This document shows, in pieces, positions 7,447-15,590 of a stretch of 32,429 nt of DNA. This DNA comes from Phycisphaerae bacterium (GTDB lineage Bacteria; Planctomycetota; Phycisphaerae; Phycisphaerales; SM1A02). The DNA lies in contig PARI01000002.1 in the NCBI GenBank assembly GCA_002711415.1, positions 4,389 through 36,817 on the forward strand, written 5' to 3'. Each line of letters opens with the position of its first letter. The stretch's first letter is position 1. The position numbers and the translations under genes were made by a program. Below the pieces are notes generated by a model, which was given only the letters and a program-made list of their open reading frames with translations, did not search any database and was not told the DNA's origin.

Positions 7447-9423
7447 ATGGAAGACTCAACATTCAACAAGCTGATCAAGCAGGTCGACAAGGTGGTCAAG
7501 GAGACCATGCGTCCTTCCGGAAACGGTGGGAGCCCGTCTGTCGATGACACCGTGTTCGTGCGAAAGGATCCGGATGAGACACCTCGTCCCCCGGATCCCA
7601 ACGGCATCGGTTTCGGGGCCGTCATCGACGACGATCGCCTCTTCGACGAAGCCGATCCGCTCAGGAAGCGCCCGGATGATGCGTTGAGCTGTCTCTATGT
7701 TCCCGAGCAGCAGGTCAGCGACATCCCCAAGGATCTCGTCGAGACGCTGATCAGCCGTGGCGTGCTCAACCCCGAGCAGAAGCTCAGCCTCGAGAGGATC
7801 CTCAAGCAGGCGCCTGGTCGACGGGTCACCGATGTCCTCAAGGAACTCGGGGTCGATGAAGCATGCATCCAGTCGATCGTCGCCGAGATCAACCGGATCC
7901 CCTTCGAGCGGATCGTCGCCCGGGATGAGAACGCCTGTGACATCGCCGCGATGAAGCGTATCGGCTTCTCCTTCTGCAGGGAGAACCTCGTCGCCCCGTT
8001 GCGCGTCGAGGGCAACCGCATGATCATCGCCACGACGAGTCCGGATGACGTCTTCCTCGTCGACGAGGTCAAGAGACGCCTTGGCGCCAACTCGGTCAAG
8101 CACGTGCTGGCAACCAGCGAGGATCTTCAGGAACTGGTCGAGTACGTCGACGAGCAGACGGCCGAGGAACTGGACCTGGAGGAACTGCTCTCGGATGTCG
8201 ATGACGACGATGTCGAGGTCCAGGAGGACGAGGACGACTACAAGAACATCGAGAAGGAGGCCGAGAGTTCGCCGGTCGTCCGCTACGTCAACCACATCAT
8301 CCAGACCGCCCTGAAGGAGGGTGCTTCGGACATCCACATAGAGCCTGCGGACAAGACGCTTCGCGTCCGCTTCCGAGTCGACGGTGTTCTCTTCGAGATG
8401 ATGACTCCGCCCAGGAAGATGCACGCGGCCCTGACCTCGAGAATCAAGATCATGGCGAACCTGGACATCGCCGAGCGGCGACTTCCCCAGGACGGACGGA
8501 TCCGCGCGACCGTCATGGGCAGGAACCTCGAGCTTCGTGTCTCGACCATTCCGACGCCCAAGGGTGAGAAGACCGTCATGCGTATCCTCGACACCCGGTC
8601 GATCAACGTGACCCTCGACGACCTTGGTTTTTCCGATCAGACCCTCCAGAGCTGGCGGGGACAGATCGCCGAACCGCACGGGATCCTCCTGGTGACCGGG
8701 CCGACCGGCAGCGGCAAGACGACGACGCTGTACTCCTCCATCAGGCAGATGGACACGAGGAAGCTGAACATCTCGACCGTCGAGGACCCGGTCGAATACG
8801 ATCTCGAGGGCATCACGCAGATCCAGTCACACGAGAAGATCGGGATGACCTTCGCGACGGCCCTGAAGGCGCTGTTGAGACAGGACCCCGACGTCGTCAT
8901 GGTCGGCGAGATCCGTGACCTGGAGACCGCCCAGACGGCGATCCAGGCTGCCTTGACGGGACACCTCGTCCTCTCGACGCTGCACACCAACGACGCCCCC
9001 AGCTCGATCACGCGACTGATCAACATCGGTATCGAGCCGTTTCTGGTCGGGGCCGGGCTCAACGCCGTACTGGCCCAGCGACTGGTGCGTCGAGTCTGCC
9101 CGGAGTGTGCCAAGAAGAAGAGCGCCGGCGAAGAGGTCGCCAGGTACCTGGAAGGAACCGACATCACGATCGATCACGTGATGCACGGTGCCGGGTGTCC
9201 TCGGTGCAGGCAGACCGGCTACAACGGCCGACTCGGAATCTACGAGCTCCTCGAGATGGATGATCACCTCCGTGACACCATCGCCAGGAGTCCCAACGTC
9301 ACCGAATTCCGTCGCTCCTGCTGTGAACGCGGGATGCGCAGCCTCCGTGAGGATGGATTCCTCAAGGTCAGGGACGGCCTGACCTCGGTCGAGGAGATCC
9401 TCCGTGTCACAGAGGCCGGTTGA
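7447..9423 (+). CDS. GspE/PilB family assembly ATPase
   Basis: Hexameric cytoplasmic ATPase that powers pilus extension or type II secretion. The 658 residues hold an N-terminal region of about 80 residues without clear homology, then an MshEN/T2SSE N-terminal-like domain (LISRGVLNPEQ, VTDVLKELGVDEAC). A strongly acidic linker follows (DLEELLSDVDDDDVEVQEDEDDY, about residues 243-265), then the ATPase core: ASDIHIEP, Walker A GPTGSGKTTT near 418, the Asp box VEDPVEYD, Walker B VMVGEIRDLETA near 485 and the His box STLHTNDAP. The tetracysteine zinc site CPEC...CPRC lies near 552-588. All key residues are present. It starts 5 bp after the PilP-like gene with only a weak ribosome site, and is the last gene of the operon. 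No secretin, PilC, PilT or pilin gene is in the window. Confidence 0.95.
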   Translation: MEDSTFNKLIKQVDKVVKETMRPSGNGGSPSVDDTVFVRKDPDETPRPPDPNGIGFGAVIDDDRLFDEADPLRKRPDDALSCLYVPEQQVSDIPKDLVETLISRGVLNPEQKLSLERILKQAPGRRVTDVLKELGVDEACIQSIVAEINRIPFERIVARDENACDIAAMKRIGFSFCRENLVAPLRVEGNRMIIATTSPDDVFLVDEVKRRLGANSVKHVLATSEDLQELVEYVDEQTAEELDLEELLSDVDDDDVEVQEDEDDYKNIEKEAESSPVVRYVNHIIQTALKEGASDIHIEPADKTLRVRFRVDGVLFEMMTPPRKMHAALTSRIKIMANLDIAERRLPQDGRIRATVMGRNLELRVSTIPTPKGEKTVMRILDTRSINVTLDDLGFSDQTLQSWRGQIAEPHGILLVTGPTGSGKTTTLYSSIRQMDTRKLNISTVEDPVEYDLEGITQIQSHEKIGMTFATALKALLRQDPDVVMVGEIRDLETAQTAIQAALTGHLVLSTLHTNDAPSSITRLINIGIEPFLVGAGLNAVLAQRLVRRVCPECAKKKSAGEEVARYLEGTDITIDHVMHGAGCPRCRQTGYNGRLGIYELLEMDDHLRDTIARSPNVTEFRRSCCERGMRSLREDGFLKVRDGLTSVEEILRVTEAG

Positions 9424-9432
9424 TCAACGGCA

Positions 9433-9464
9433 GGACGCCGGGGGTGGAGGGGCCCCCGGCGTCC
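9433..9464. terminator. Strong hairpin between convergent pilus ATPase and beta-helix genes
   Basis: A perfect 12 bp inverted repeat (9433-9444 with 9453-9464; arm GGACGCCGGGGG) encloses an 8 nt loop, 9 bp after the ATPase stop. It is not followed by a long T run on either strand, so it is a terminator-like hairpin by position. It could serve both converging transcripts. Confidence 0.7.
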
Positions 9465-9486
9465 GGTCTTGATCGATCAATCAGGA

Positions 9487-11007
9487 TCACGGGCATGTGA
9501 GCAGGAACGTGTTTAATCCCAGGTCGACCACTCCGTAGGTCCATGCACCAGGCGTATCGTTGCAGTGACTACATCCATATGCCCTGAAACGTCCAGGAAA
9601 CCTTGTTGAATCAATCGTTGCCGATGTTGCAGCTAAAGAGTGGTTGTTGGAGAAGTCGCCCCATCGGATGGTCGAGAGAACCCTGGAACTATTGAAGATG
9701 GCGCCGCCATTGGAACTGCTCATGTTGTCATTGAATTGACACTGGGTCATCGTCGCCATCAGGTTCCCAACGAGCATGATCGCTCCTCCGCCATCAAAAG
9801 AGAGTGTGCCAGTAGACACGTTGGACTCGAACTCGCATTCGTCAATCATGACGCGAGTGATGCCATGATCGAGATGTCCAAACAGGCGCACAGCTCCACT
9901 GCCAACTCCTTGATTGTTGTTGAATGAACTCGATGTCAATACCAGCGATCCTCGAAACAGGCTGAGTGCCGCTGCATCACCATTGGTGATGTTGGAGTCG
10001 AAGGACGAATTGGTGATCCTGGCATTGCTTTCAGACAGGGCCACGGCACCCCAATCTGCCGTCGTGTTCGCACGGGCTTCAAGGCCATCAATCTCCAGTT
10101 CCATGCTGCGAGCATTGAGTGCTCCGCCGCAAGTATCCCAGGCGGAATTGAAGTTCACAGCTGAATCATGGATGGTCATCTTGCCCCGAGAGCAGTTGAT
10201 TCCTCCTCCTGAACCTGAGACGTTGTGCTCGAAGACGCAATCATAGAGCGTGCTCTTGCAGGAGTTCTCGGACAGCCCGCCACCATAGTCAGAGGTATTG
10301 CCCTTACAGTTCAACTCGCGCAGGAAGTTGATCGACCTGTAGCAGTCGATGCCTCCACCAAACGACGATGAGTTGTTGTCCTGGACATCGACCTGGTACA
10401 GGTACAGGTATGTGTATCTGGCATCGATTCCACCACCACTTTTTGCCGCGTCATTGTCCTCGATGACGACACCCATGAGCAGGTGAAGACCTCCTTCGAG
10501 CCAGAGTCCTCCTCCAAACATGGCGCTGCACTCCTTGATGACGCTGTCAAACAAGAAGACATTGCTTGAAAACATGTCGGTGTGGATGCCTCCGCCGAAA
10601 TACATCGAGCTTCCATTGACAAATGTCATCCCGCCGACCACGACGCTGGCTGGATGGGACCATTCCGAGATTTCCATGCATCGACGCTCGCCTTCCCCAT
10701 CAATGATCACGTCGGCGGGATTGGCCGTAGTCGAACCAATGATCAGGCTCTTGTCTGAGATGTTGATGACCGAGGTGTCCCAGGGATTGTCCGCGACGTA
10801 GGTCCCAGGCATGACCTGGATGATGTCGCCACTGGTCGCGGCCGCATTAACAGCAGCCTGGATCGTCTTGTAGGAGCCAGTGACGCTCCCTGACGGATCA
10901 ACCCAGAGGATCGCAGCCGAGGCCGATGATCCCTGCAGCAGTCCAAGACAAGCCAACAGCATCAACGCGTATCGTGCACGACGAGGAACCGAGCGCATGT
11001 ACAGCAT
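9487..11007 (-). CDS. Secreted right-handed beta-helix (POMP/pectate-lyase-fold) protein
   Basis: Exported protein of 506 residues from ATG 11007. The N-terminus MLYMRSVPRRARYALMLLAC with the following LGLLQGSSASA is a clear signal peptide. The mature part begins ILWVDPSGSVTGSYKTIQAAVNAAA and GDIIQVMPGTY, the usual entry to a parallel beta-helix. It continues with many short repeats of the type GGGI/GGAI...F..N, seen in polymorphic outer-membrane and pectate-lyase-fold proteins. The end, GCSHCNDTPGAWTYG, resembles the C-terminal cap of planctomycete beta-helix proteins. The start is chosen because CTGGAGA (11014-11020) lies 6 nt upstream and begins the signal peptide directly; the frame is open to 11091. 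Third positions are visibly AT-richer than in neighbouring genes. Substrate or binding role is unknown. Confidence 0.85.
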   Translation of the reverse strand: MLYMRSVPRRARYALMLLACLGLLQGSSASAAILWVDPSGSVTGSYKTIQAAVNAAATSGDIIQVMPGTYVADNPWDTSVINISDKSLIIGSTTANPADVIIDGEGERRCMEISEWSHPASVVVGGMTFVNGSSMYFGGGIHTDMFSSNVFLFDSVIKECSAMFGGGLWLEGGLHLLMGVVIEDNDAAKSGGGIDARYTYLYLYQVDVQDNNSSSFGGGIDCYRSINFLRELNCKGNTSDYGGGLSENSCKSTLYDCVFEHNVSGSGGGINCSRGKMTIHDSAVNFNSAWDTCGGALNARSMELEIDGLEARANTTADWGAVALSESNARITNSSFDSNITNGDAAALSLFRGSLVLTSSSFNNNQGVGSGAVRLFGHLDHGITRVMIDECEFESNVSTGTLSFDGGGAIMLVGNLMATMTQCQFNDNMSSSNGGAIFNSSRVLSTIRWGDFSNNHSLAATSATIDSTRFPGRFRAYGCSHCNDTPGAWTYGVVDLGLNTFLLTCP

Positions 11008-11058
11008 GTGTATTCTCCAGGAATTGACGAGTGTGTGACCGGTTCTTCTCTTGGATTG

Positions 11059-11089
11059 GCCGGCGACACCCGGAACGGGTGCTGTCGGC
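11059..11089. other. Imperfect inverted repeat upstream of the beta-helix gene
   Basis: A 14 bp arm (11059-11072, GCCGGCGACACCCG) can pair with 11076-11089 through one mismatch and two G-T pairs, around the loop GAA. It lies in the presumed 5' leader of the minus-strand beta-helix gene and downstream of the DUF456 stop. It may be a leader hairpin or the DUF456 terminator. No T run follows on the minus strand, so neither is proven. A 13-base A-tract/T-tract (11133-11145) lies at the end of the DUF456 gene. Confidence 0.4.
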
Positions 11090-11143
11090 AACCTTTTACG
11101 GGTTCAGCTGGCGGAATCTCTCAGCACGAGCCAAAAATTTTTT

Positions 11144-11689
11144 TTACGGCCAGAAGACGGCCACGGAGAGGATCAGCCAGACGATGATCGCGATGGGCAG
11201 CTTGCTGAGGGTGCCCATCAATCGACCGACCATGGCCCCGGTGGCCGGCTTGATCGTGTCCTTGAACTCCTTGTCCTCATGCGTCAGTTCGCCCAGGATC
11301 GCACCTCCGGCGGCACCGGCCACAGCACCCGCTATGGAGCCGAGCACCGGGATCGGGATCAGGAACGTGCCGGCGACGACACCGACCATCGCCCCGATGA
11401 ACGATCCGAACATCCCACGGCCGCTTGCTCCGGCCTTCTTGGCGCCGATGCCCGTTGCGAAGAACTCGAGGATCTCACCGATCAGCCCCAGGACGCCGCA
11501 GACGATCAGGACCTGCCAGCTGAAGGTCGGCCTGAGATTCGAGGACAGGTAGAAGCTGTCCACCAGGTCGACGACGACTGCCAGGAGGATCATCAGCCAG
11601 GTGCCGGGAAGACCGACGATGCTCAACACGACACAGAACATGCCCGTGAGCACGAACAACACGCCAGCGAGATAGAGCATCCAATCCAC
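11144..11689 (-). CDS. DUF456 family membrane protein
   Basis: Small integral membrane protein of 181 residues with hydrophobic segments covering most of its length: LYLAGVLFVLTGMFCVVLSIVGLPG, TWLMILLAVVVDLV, VLIVCGVLGLIGEILEFFATGIGAKKAGAS, a Gly/Ala-rich membrane region (FIGAMVGVVAGTFLIPIPVLG) and a C-terminal helix. The order GLPGTW, then EFFATGIGAKKAGAS, then GxxxGxFxxPIPVLG is characteristic of DUF456. No biochemical function is established for the family. The start is taken as GTG 11689 with AGTAGG about 6 nt upstream; ATG 11680 is an in-frame alternative. It begins 1 bp after the stop of the upstream minus-strand gene, so the two form an operon. Confidence 0.88.
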   Translation of the reverse strand: MDWMLYLAGVLFVLTGMFCVVLSIVGLPGTWLMILLAVVVDLVDSFYLSSNLRPTFSWQVLIVCGVLGLIGEILEFFATGIGAKKAGASGRGMFGSFIGAMVGVVAGTFLIPIPVLGSIAGAVAGAAGGAILGELTHEDKEFKDTIKPATGAMVGRLMGTLSKLPIAIIVWLILSVAVFWP

Positions 11690-11690
11690 G

Positions 11691-12161
11691 TCAACCTACT
11701 CCTTGGGATTCCGGATCGGCGTCTTTCACCTGCTCCAGGATTTCCAGCAGATCCTCGCCACCATCACCATGGTGGATTCTGGCGATCTGCTCGGTGCCGG
11801 CTCGATCCCATCGGATCCGGATGTCGGTCGTTCCATCACCGCGGGAGCACGTCATGGCCGAGCCGCGATCGATCGGCGTGACGGTGCCGCGATCCCTGCC
11901 ATCGACCGGGTCCAACTGGCGTGGGCCGGAAAGATCCAGGTAGAGCCCTCGGTGATCCGGAAGTCGCTGAAGTGGCTCGGCCTGGCCCGGGCCGAGCTGG
12001 TTCAGGGCCCTCGTCATCCTGTAGGTGACCAGGCAGCGATCCTCGGGGGAAGGGTTCTGGACAGGGCTCAGGAGCCAGTCGTGATGGCTCGAGCCATCGA
12101 CCTGGTGGTCCAGCAATGCGGTGGGGAGACTGGTGGTGCTTTGCATGTTGAGTGGGTGCAT
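11691..12161 (-). CDS. Small protein resembling the LigD 3'-phosphoesterase domain
   Basis: 156 residues. The core SSHHDWLLSP, CLVTYRM, LPDHRGLYLDLSGPR, DRGTVTPIDRG resembles small stand-alone planctomycete proteins related to the LigD 3'-phosphoesterase fold (the pattern H-x-D-x-x-L, a hydrophobic strand, then LPDHR and a G-x-V-x-x-x-D-x-G strand). This is recognition by pattern only. Some catalytic histidines of true LigD PE domains are not obvious, so enzymatic activity should not be assumed. The reading frame has GC-rich third positions and ends 1 bp before the DUF456 start. ATG 12146 is an alternative start; neither has a strong ribosome site. A 183-residue frame on the opposite strand (11703-12254) is judged a shadow. 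Confidence 0.6.
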   Translation of the reverse strand: MHPLNMQSTTSLPTALLDHQVDGSSHHDWLLSPVQNPSPEDRCLVTYRMTRALNQLGPGQAEPLQRLPDHRGLYLDLSGPRQLDPVDGRDRGTVTPIDRGSAMTCSRGDGTTDIRIRWDRAGTEQIARIHHGDGGEDLLEILEQVKDADPESQGVG

Positions 12162-12253
12162 ATTCGCAGGTCCGGGCTTGAGAACATACTATTTGGTCCT
12201 GGCGGACTTGTCCCCTGGACGTCCCACGGCCCCTGCACAGCAAGGAGATCTTG

Positions 12254-12943
12254 ATGTCGATTCCGCACCCCAAGCACGTCATCACTCGAATCCGAACCGT
12301 TCTTCCCGTCCTCCTTCTGGTTGCCGGGATCCTGTTCGCGGCCGGGTGTCAGAAGCCGGTTCGAACGATCCGCAAGGAAGCCGACTTCGATTTCAACCAG
12401 GGCAGGTACGAGAAGGCCTCTGGGCTGTACGACCAGATTCTCCAACGCCAGCCGGGTGACTGGGAGGCCCAGTACCACTACGGCGTCTGCATGCTCAATC
12501 TGGGGCAGGTCTCCAGGGCCAGGCACGCACTCGAACTGGCCCTTGCAGCCAACCCCACCGACAACCAGATCGCCTTCGCACTGGCTGAAGTCCTCTTCGA
12601 GGAAGGTGATACCAAGCGGCTCTACCAGCTCTTGCAGTCCCGTGGTACGGACCAGAGGAACGTGCATGCGTACCTGCTGCTGGCCGACTATGCCATCAGG
12701 TTGAACGACGCTGATTCAGCCATGGAGGCCATCAACATCGCGATCACCTACGACCAGGGGGCCACGACGGCGCCGTACATCCAGGCGGCACGACTGGCCG
12801 AACACCTGGCCGACTCCGAGCAGGCCATCCGGCGGCTCCGTCAGGCCTACGCGATCGATCCCGATGACGAGTACGTCAATGAGGCGCTGGTCGAGTACGG
12901 TGAAATTCCTGGGCCGACACTCGGCCTTCCGGCAGGCAGATAG
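12254..12943 (+). CDS. TPR-repeat lipoprotein
   Basis: Exported protein of 229 residues. The N-terminus has a basic stretch, the hydrophobic run VLPVLLLVAGILF and the lipobox-like AAGC (Cys near residue 33), so it is probably lipid-anchored. The mature part is built of tetratricopeptide repeats: DFNQGRYEKASGLYDQILQ, YGVCMLNLGQVSRARHALEL and AEHLADSEQAIRRLRQAYAI match the TPR pattern of small residues at positions 8, 20 and 27. Such proteins act as scaffolds, often in envelope assembly; no specific partner is visible. The ATG at 12254 is preferred over a TTG at 12251 because AAGGAG (12242-12247) lies 6 nt upstream. The regulator/methyltransferase gene follows after 13 bp. Confidence 0.85.
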   Translation: MSIPHPKHVITRIRTVLPVLLLVAGILFAAGCQKPVRTIRKEADFDFNQGRYEKASGLYDQILQRQPGDWEAQYHYGVCMLNLGQVSRARHALELALAANPTDNQIAFALAEVLFEEGDTKRLYQLLQSRGTDQRNVHAYLLLADYAIRLNDADSAMEAINIAITYDQGATTAPYIQAARLAEHLADSEQAIRRLRQAYAIDPDDEYVNEALVEYGEIPGPTLGLPAGR

Positions 12944-12956
12944 CGGATCCCAGCAG

Positions 12957-13904
12957 ATGGAACGCGATCAGGGCAATTCATCCCGGTGGCTCTCGTGGCT
13001 TGGAATTCTCTCCGATCCGGCCAGGCTGAGGATGCTTCGATTGCTCCAGAAGGAAGAACTCGGTGTCGGGGAGCTTGCCAGGGCGATCCAGATGCCCCAG
13101 TCCACGGTCAGCAGGCACCTGAAGCCGCTCCATGACGGCGGCTGGGTCGTCAGGAGGTCCGAGGGGACCGCAAGCATGTACCGGATGATCCAGGAGGATC
13201 TGCCTGCCGAGGCGAACAACCTCTGGAACACGACCCTCAACCAGGTCGACCTGCTCAACACCTTTCGCAACGACGACGATCGTCTCCGTGAGGTCGTCAA
13301 CGAGCGACCGTCCGACACGCGCCAATTCTTCGGTGCCCGGGCCGGTGACTGGTCGGCACTTCGCCAGCAACTCTACGGCGGGGCGTTCACCGACGAGGCG
13401 CTGCTGGGGCTGGTCAATCCCGAGTGGACGGTGGGGGATCTCGGCTGCGGTTCGGGTGATGTCTCGGAACGACTCTCACCCCTGGTCCGAAACGTCATCT
13501 CCATCGATCGAGAGGCGGCGATGCTTGATGCGGCTCGAAACCGCCTGAGTCATCTGTCCAACATCGATTTCCGTGCCGGCGAACTGCTGGCGCTTCCAAT
13601 CGATGACAACTCGCTGGATGCCGCAGTCCTGATGCTTGTGCTTCAGCACGTTCCTGATCCACTGGATGCGATCAAGGAAGTGGCTCGAGTGACGCGACCA
13701 GGGGGCTTGATCCTTCTGGTCGATCTGGTGCCACATGACCGGGAGAACTATCGCTTCACGATGGGTCACCTGCACATGGGGTTCGACCAGGTCGAAGCGG
13801 CCTCGTGGGCTGAGAAGGTCGATGGAACGCTGATCTATCGCCGGCTTCATCCGGATACGCAGGGCCAGGGGCCGGTCCTCTTCGCAGCCTCGATCTGGTT
13901 GTGA
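12957..13904 (+). CDS. ArsR-family HTH fused to a SAM-dependent methyltransferase
   Basis: 315 residues in two domains. Residues about 8-80 form a winged HTH of the ArsR type: ILSDPARLRMLRLLQKEELGV, ELARAIQMPQSTVSRHLKPLHDGG, then a wing. Residues about 120-315 form a class I methyltransferase: motif I VGDLGCGSGD near 159, IDREAAML, LPIDDNSLDAAVL, and HVPDPLDAIKEVARVTRPGG. The metal-binding cysteines of classical ArsR are absent. Fusions of this kind next to ahcY are known in many bacteria and are thought to sense SAM or S-adenosylhomocysteine and control the methionine cycle; that role is inferred here from fusion and position. The start ATG 12957 is chosen because the HTH begins directly after it. 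The palindrome at the ahcY promoter just downstream is a likely target. Confidence 0.85.
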   Translation: MERDQGNSSRWLSWLGILSDPARLRMLRLLQKEELGVGELARAIQMPQSTVSRHLKPLHDGGWVVRRSEGTASMYRMIQEDLPAEANNLWNTTLNQVDLLNTFRNDDDRLREVVNERPSDTRQFFGARAGDWSALRQQLYGGAFTDEALLGLVNPEWTVGDLGCGSGDVSERLSPLVRNVISIDREAAMLDAARNRLSHLSNIDFRAGELLALPIDDNSLDAAVLMLVLQHVPDPLDAIKEVARVTRPGGLILLVDLVPHDRENYRFTMGHLHMGFDQVEAASWAEKVDGTLIYRRLHPDTQGQGPVLFAASIWL

Positions 13905-13914
13905 ATCCACGTTC

Positions 13915-13943
13915 TTGACCCTCCTACGGGGTCAGGATATCAT
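13915..13943 (+). promoter_or_regulatory. Predicted sigma70-type promoter of ahcY
   Basis: TTGACC (13915-13920, five of six matches to the -35 consensus) is separated by 17 nt from TATCAT (13938-13943, five of six matches to the -10). The predicted start would be near 13950, giving a leader of about 60 nt. The -35 also lies in a short hairpin (TGACCC 13916-13921 with GGGTCA 13929-13934) that could end the upstream transcript. Confidence 0.7.
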
Positions 13944-13953
13944 CACTATATCC
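13935..13953. promoter_or_regulatory. Palindromic operator candidate overlapping the ahcY -10
   Basis: GGATAT (13935-13940) and ATATCC (13948-13953) form a perfect 6 bp inverted repeat with a 7 nt spacer. It covers the predicted -10 and start point. The size and position suit a dimeric winged-HTH repressor, and the adjacent ArsR-methyltransferase fusion is the obvious candidate. Binding is inferred. Confidence 0.5.
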
Positions 13954-14011
13954 GTTGAATGGCTGAAATAAGTTCCGCCATCCAGTCCCATCACCTGCCC
14001 AGGAGCACACA

Positions 14012-15511
14012 GTGAGCCCTTCAGTGACTGAATCACCGACCTTCATGGATACCAACCTGCCGATCGTTTCCGACATGCCCTTCAAGGTGGCCAGCCTTGA
14101 CCCTGAACTGGTCGCACTTGGCCGTAAGGAGATCGAACTGGCCGAGCACGAGATGCCCGGCTTGATGGCATTGCGCAAGGAGTACGGGGACTCCAAGCCC
14201 CTCACAGGTGCCAGGATCACCGGCAGCCTCCACATGACCATCCAGACCGCGGTTCTCATCGAGACCCTGACCCATCTTGGTGCAGAGGTCCGCTGGGCAT
14301 CCTGCAACATCTTCTCGACCCAGGACCAGGCCGCTGCGGCCGTCGCGGTCGGTCCTGATGGAACCCCCGATGATCCGCGTGGGATCCCGGTCTTCGCCTG
14401 GAAGGGCGAGACGCTTCCCGAGTACTGGTGGTGCACGTTCCAGGCTCTGAACTGGCCTGATGGCGGCCCCAGCCTCATCCTCGATGATGGTGGTGACGCC
14501 ACGCTCCTGGTTCACAAGGGCCTCGAGTTCGAAAAGGCTGGCTCGGTGCCTTCACCCGACACTACCGACAACGGCGAATTCAAGGTCGTGCTCGGAATCC
14601 TTGCCGCAATCAAGGAAGTCTCCCCGGACTACTGGACGACCCACGCTCCGGGCATCACCGGGGTCAGCGAGGAGACGACCACCGGTGTCCATCGGCTCTA
14701 CCAGATGGCCGAGGCCGGCGAACTGCTGTTCCCGGCGATCAACGTCAATGACGCGGTCACCAAGAGCAAGTTCGACAATCTCTACGGCTGCCGCCACTCG
14801 CTCGTCGACGGCATCATGCGTGCGACCGACGTCATGCTTGCCGGCAAGACCGCGATCGTCAGCGGCTATGGCGATGTCGGTAAGGGCTGTGCCCAGAGCC
14901 TTCGTGCCCAGGGTTGTCGGGTCAAGATCACGGAGATCGACCCGATCTGCGCCCTCCAGGCCTGCATGGAAGGATACGAGGTCGTCCGTCTCGAGGACGA
15001 ACTTGATTCGGCCGACATCTTCGTCACCGCCACGGGCAACTTCAACATCATCACGTCGGATCACATGACGAAGATGAAGCACAACGCGATCGTCGGCAAC
15101 ATCGGTCACTTCGACAACGAGATCGACATGGCCGGCCTGGAGTCGATGTCGGGCGCCCAGCGGATCATCATCAAGCCCCAGGTCGACGAGTGGAAGCTTC
15201 CCAACGGGAAGTCCATCATCATCCTCGCCGAGGGCAGGCTGCTGAACCTCGGGTGTGCGACGGGCCACCCGTCATTCGTGATGAGCGCCTCGTTCACCAA
15301 CCAGGTCCTCGCCCAGATGGAACTGCACCAGAATGCAAGCAAGTACGACTGCACCACGGTGGCCACGCTTCCGAAGCACCTGGACGAGCGGGTCGCGAGA
15401 CTCCACCTCGGCCAGCTCGGCGCGAACCTCACGACGATGAGCCAGGAACAGGCCGACTACATCAGCGTGCCTGTCGACGGCCCGTACAAGCCGGATCACT
15501 ACAGGTATTGA
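14012..15511 (+). CDS. ahcY: Adenosylhomocysteinase (S-adenosylhomocysteine hydrolase)
   Basis: NAD-dependent cytoplasmic enzyme that splits S-adenosylhomocysteine into adenosine and homocysteine, removing the product inhibitor of methyltransferases. The 499 residues carry family signatures: [66 protein letters not shown], and the NAD-binding [10 protein letters not shown] near residues 285-294. Further on are [13 protein letters not shown], the family's L[15 protein letters not shown] and the C-terminal KPDHYRY. The length exceeds the short bacterial form because it has the roughly 40-residue insert common in bacterial and plant enzymes. The start is GTG 14012, with AGGAG (14001-14005) 6 nt upstream. 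It follows the putative SAH/SAM-responsive regulator and is followed by a strong terminator. Confidence 0.97.
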   Translation: MSPSVTESPTFMDTNLPIVSDMPFKVASLDPELVALGRKEIELAEHEMPGLMALRKEYGDSKPLTGARITGSLHMTIQTAVLIETLTHLGAEVRWASCNIFSTQDQAAAAVAVGPDGTPDDPRGIPVFAWKGETLPEYWWCTFQALNWPDGGPSLILDDGGDATLLVHKGLEFEKAGSVPSPDTTDNGEFKVVLGILAAIKEVSPDYWTTHAPGITGVSEETTTGVHRLYQMAEAGELLFPAINVNDAVTKSKFDNLYGCRHSLVDGIMRATDVMLAGKTAIVSGYGDVGKGCAQSLRAQGCRVKITEIDPICALQACMEGYEVVRLEDELDSADIFVTATGNFNIITSDHMTKMKHNAIVGNIGHFDNEIDMAGLESMSGAQRIIIKPQVDEWKLPNGKSIIILAEGRLLNLGCATGHPSFVMSASFTNQVLAQMELHQNASKYDCTTVATLPKHLDERVARLHLGQLGANLTTMSQEQADYISVPVDGPYKPDHYRY

Positions 15512-15534
15512 TCCAGCCCGTTCAATGACATGAG

Positions 15535-15562
15535 ACAGGCCCCCGGTCGTCCGGGGGCCTGT
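15535..15562. terminator. Terminator hairpin after ahcY
   Basis: A perfect 12 bp stem (15535-15546, ACAGGCCCCCGG, with 15551-15562) has the tetraloop TCGT and is followed by TGTCATTC on the plus strand. It lies between the convergent ahcY and the secreted dockerin-like gene and can serve both directions, although the T tract is poor. Confidence 0.8.
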
Positions 15563-15590
15563 TGTCATTCACGGGTCTCTTCGTGGGTGT

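Noticed and set aside
7456-8679. 407-residue minus-strand open frame
   Set aside because: Antisense to the GspE/PilB ATPase, whose motifs are unambiguous.
11703-12254. 183-residue plus-strand frame opposite the LigD-PE-like gene
   Set aside because: The minus-strand frame is better supported by recognisable strand motifs, GC-ending codons and a 1 bp spacing to DUF456.
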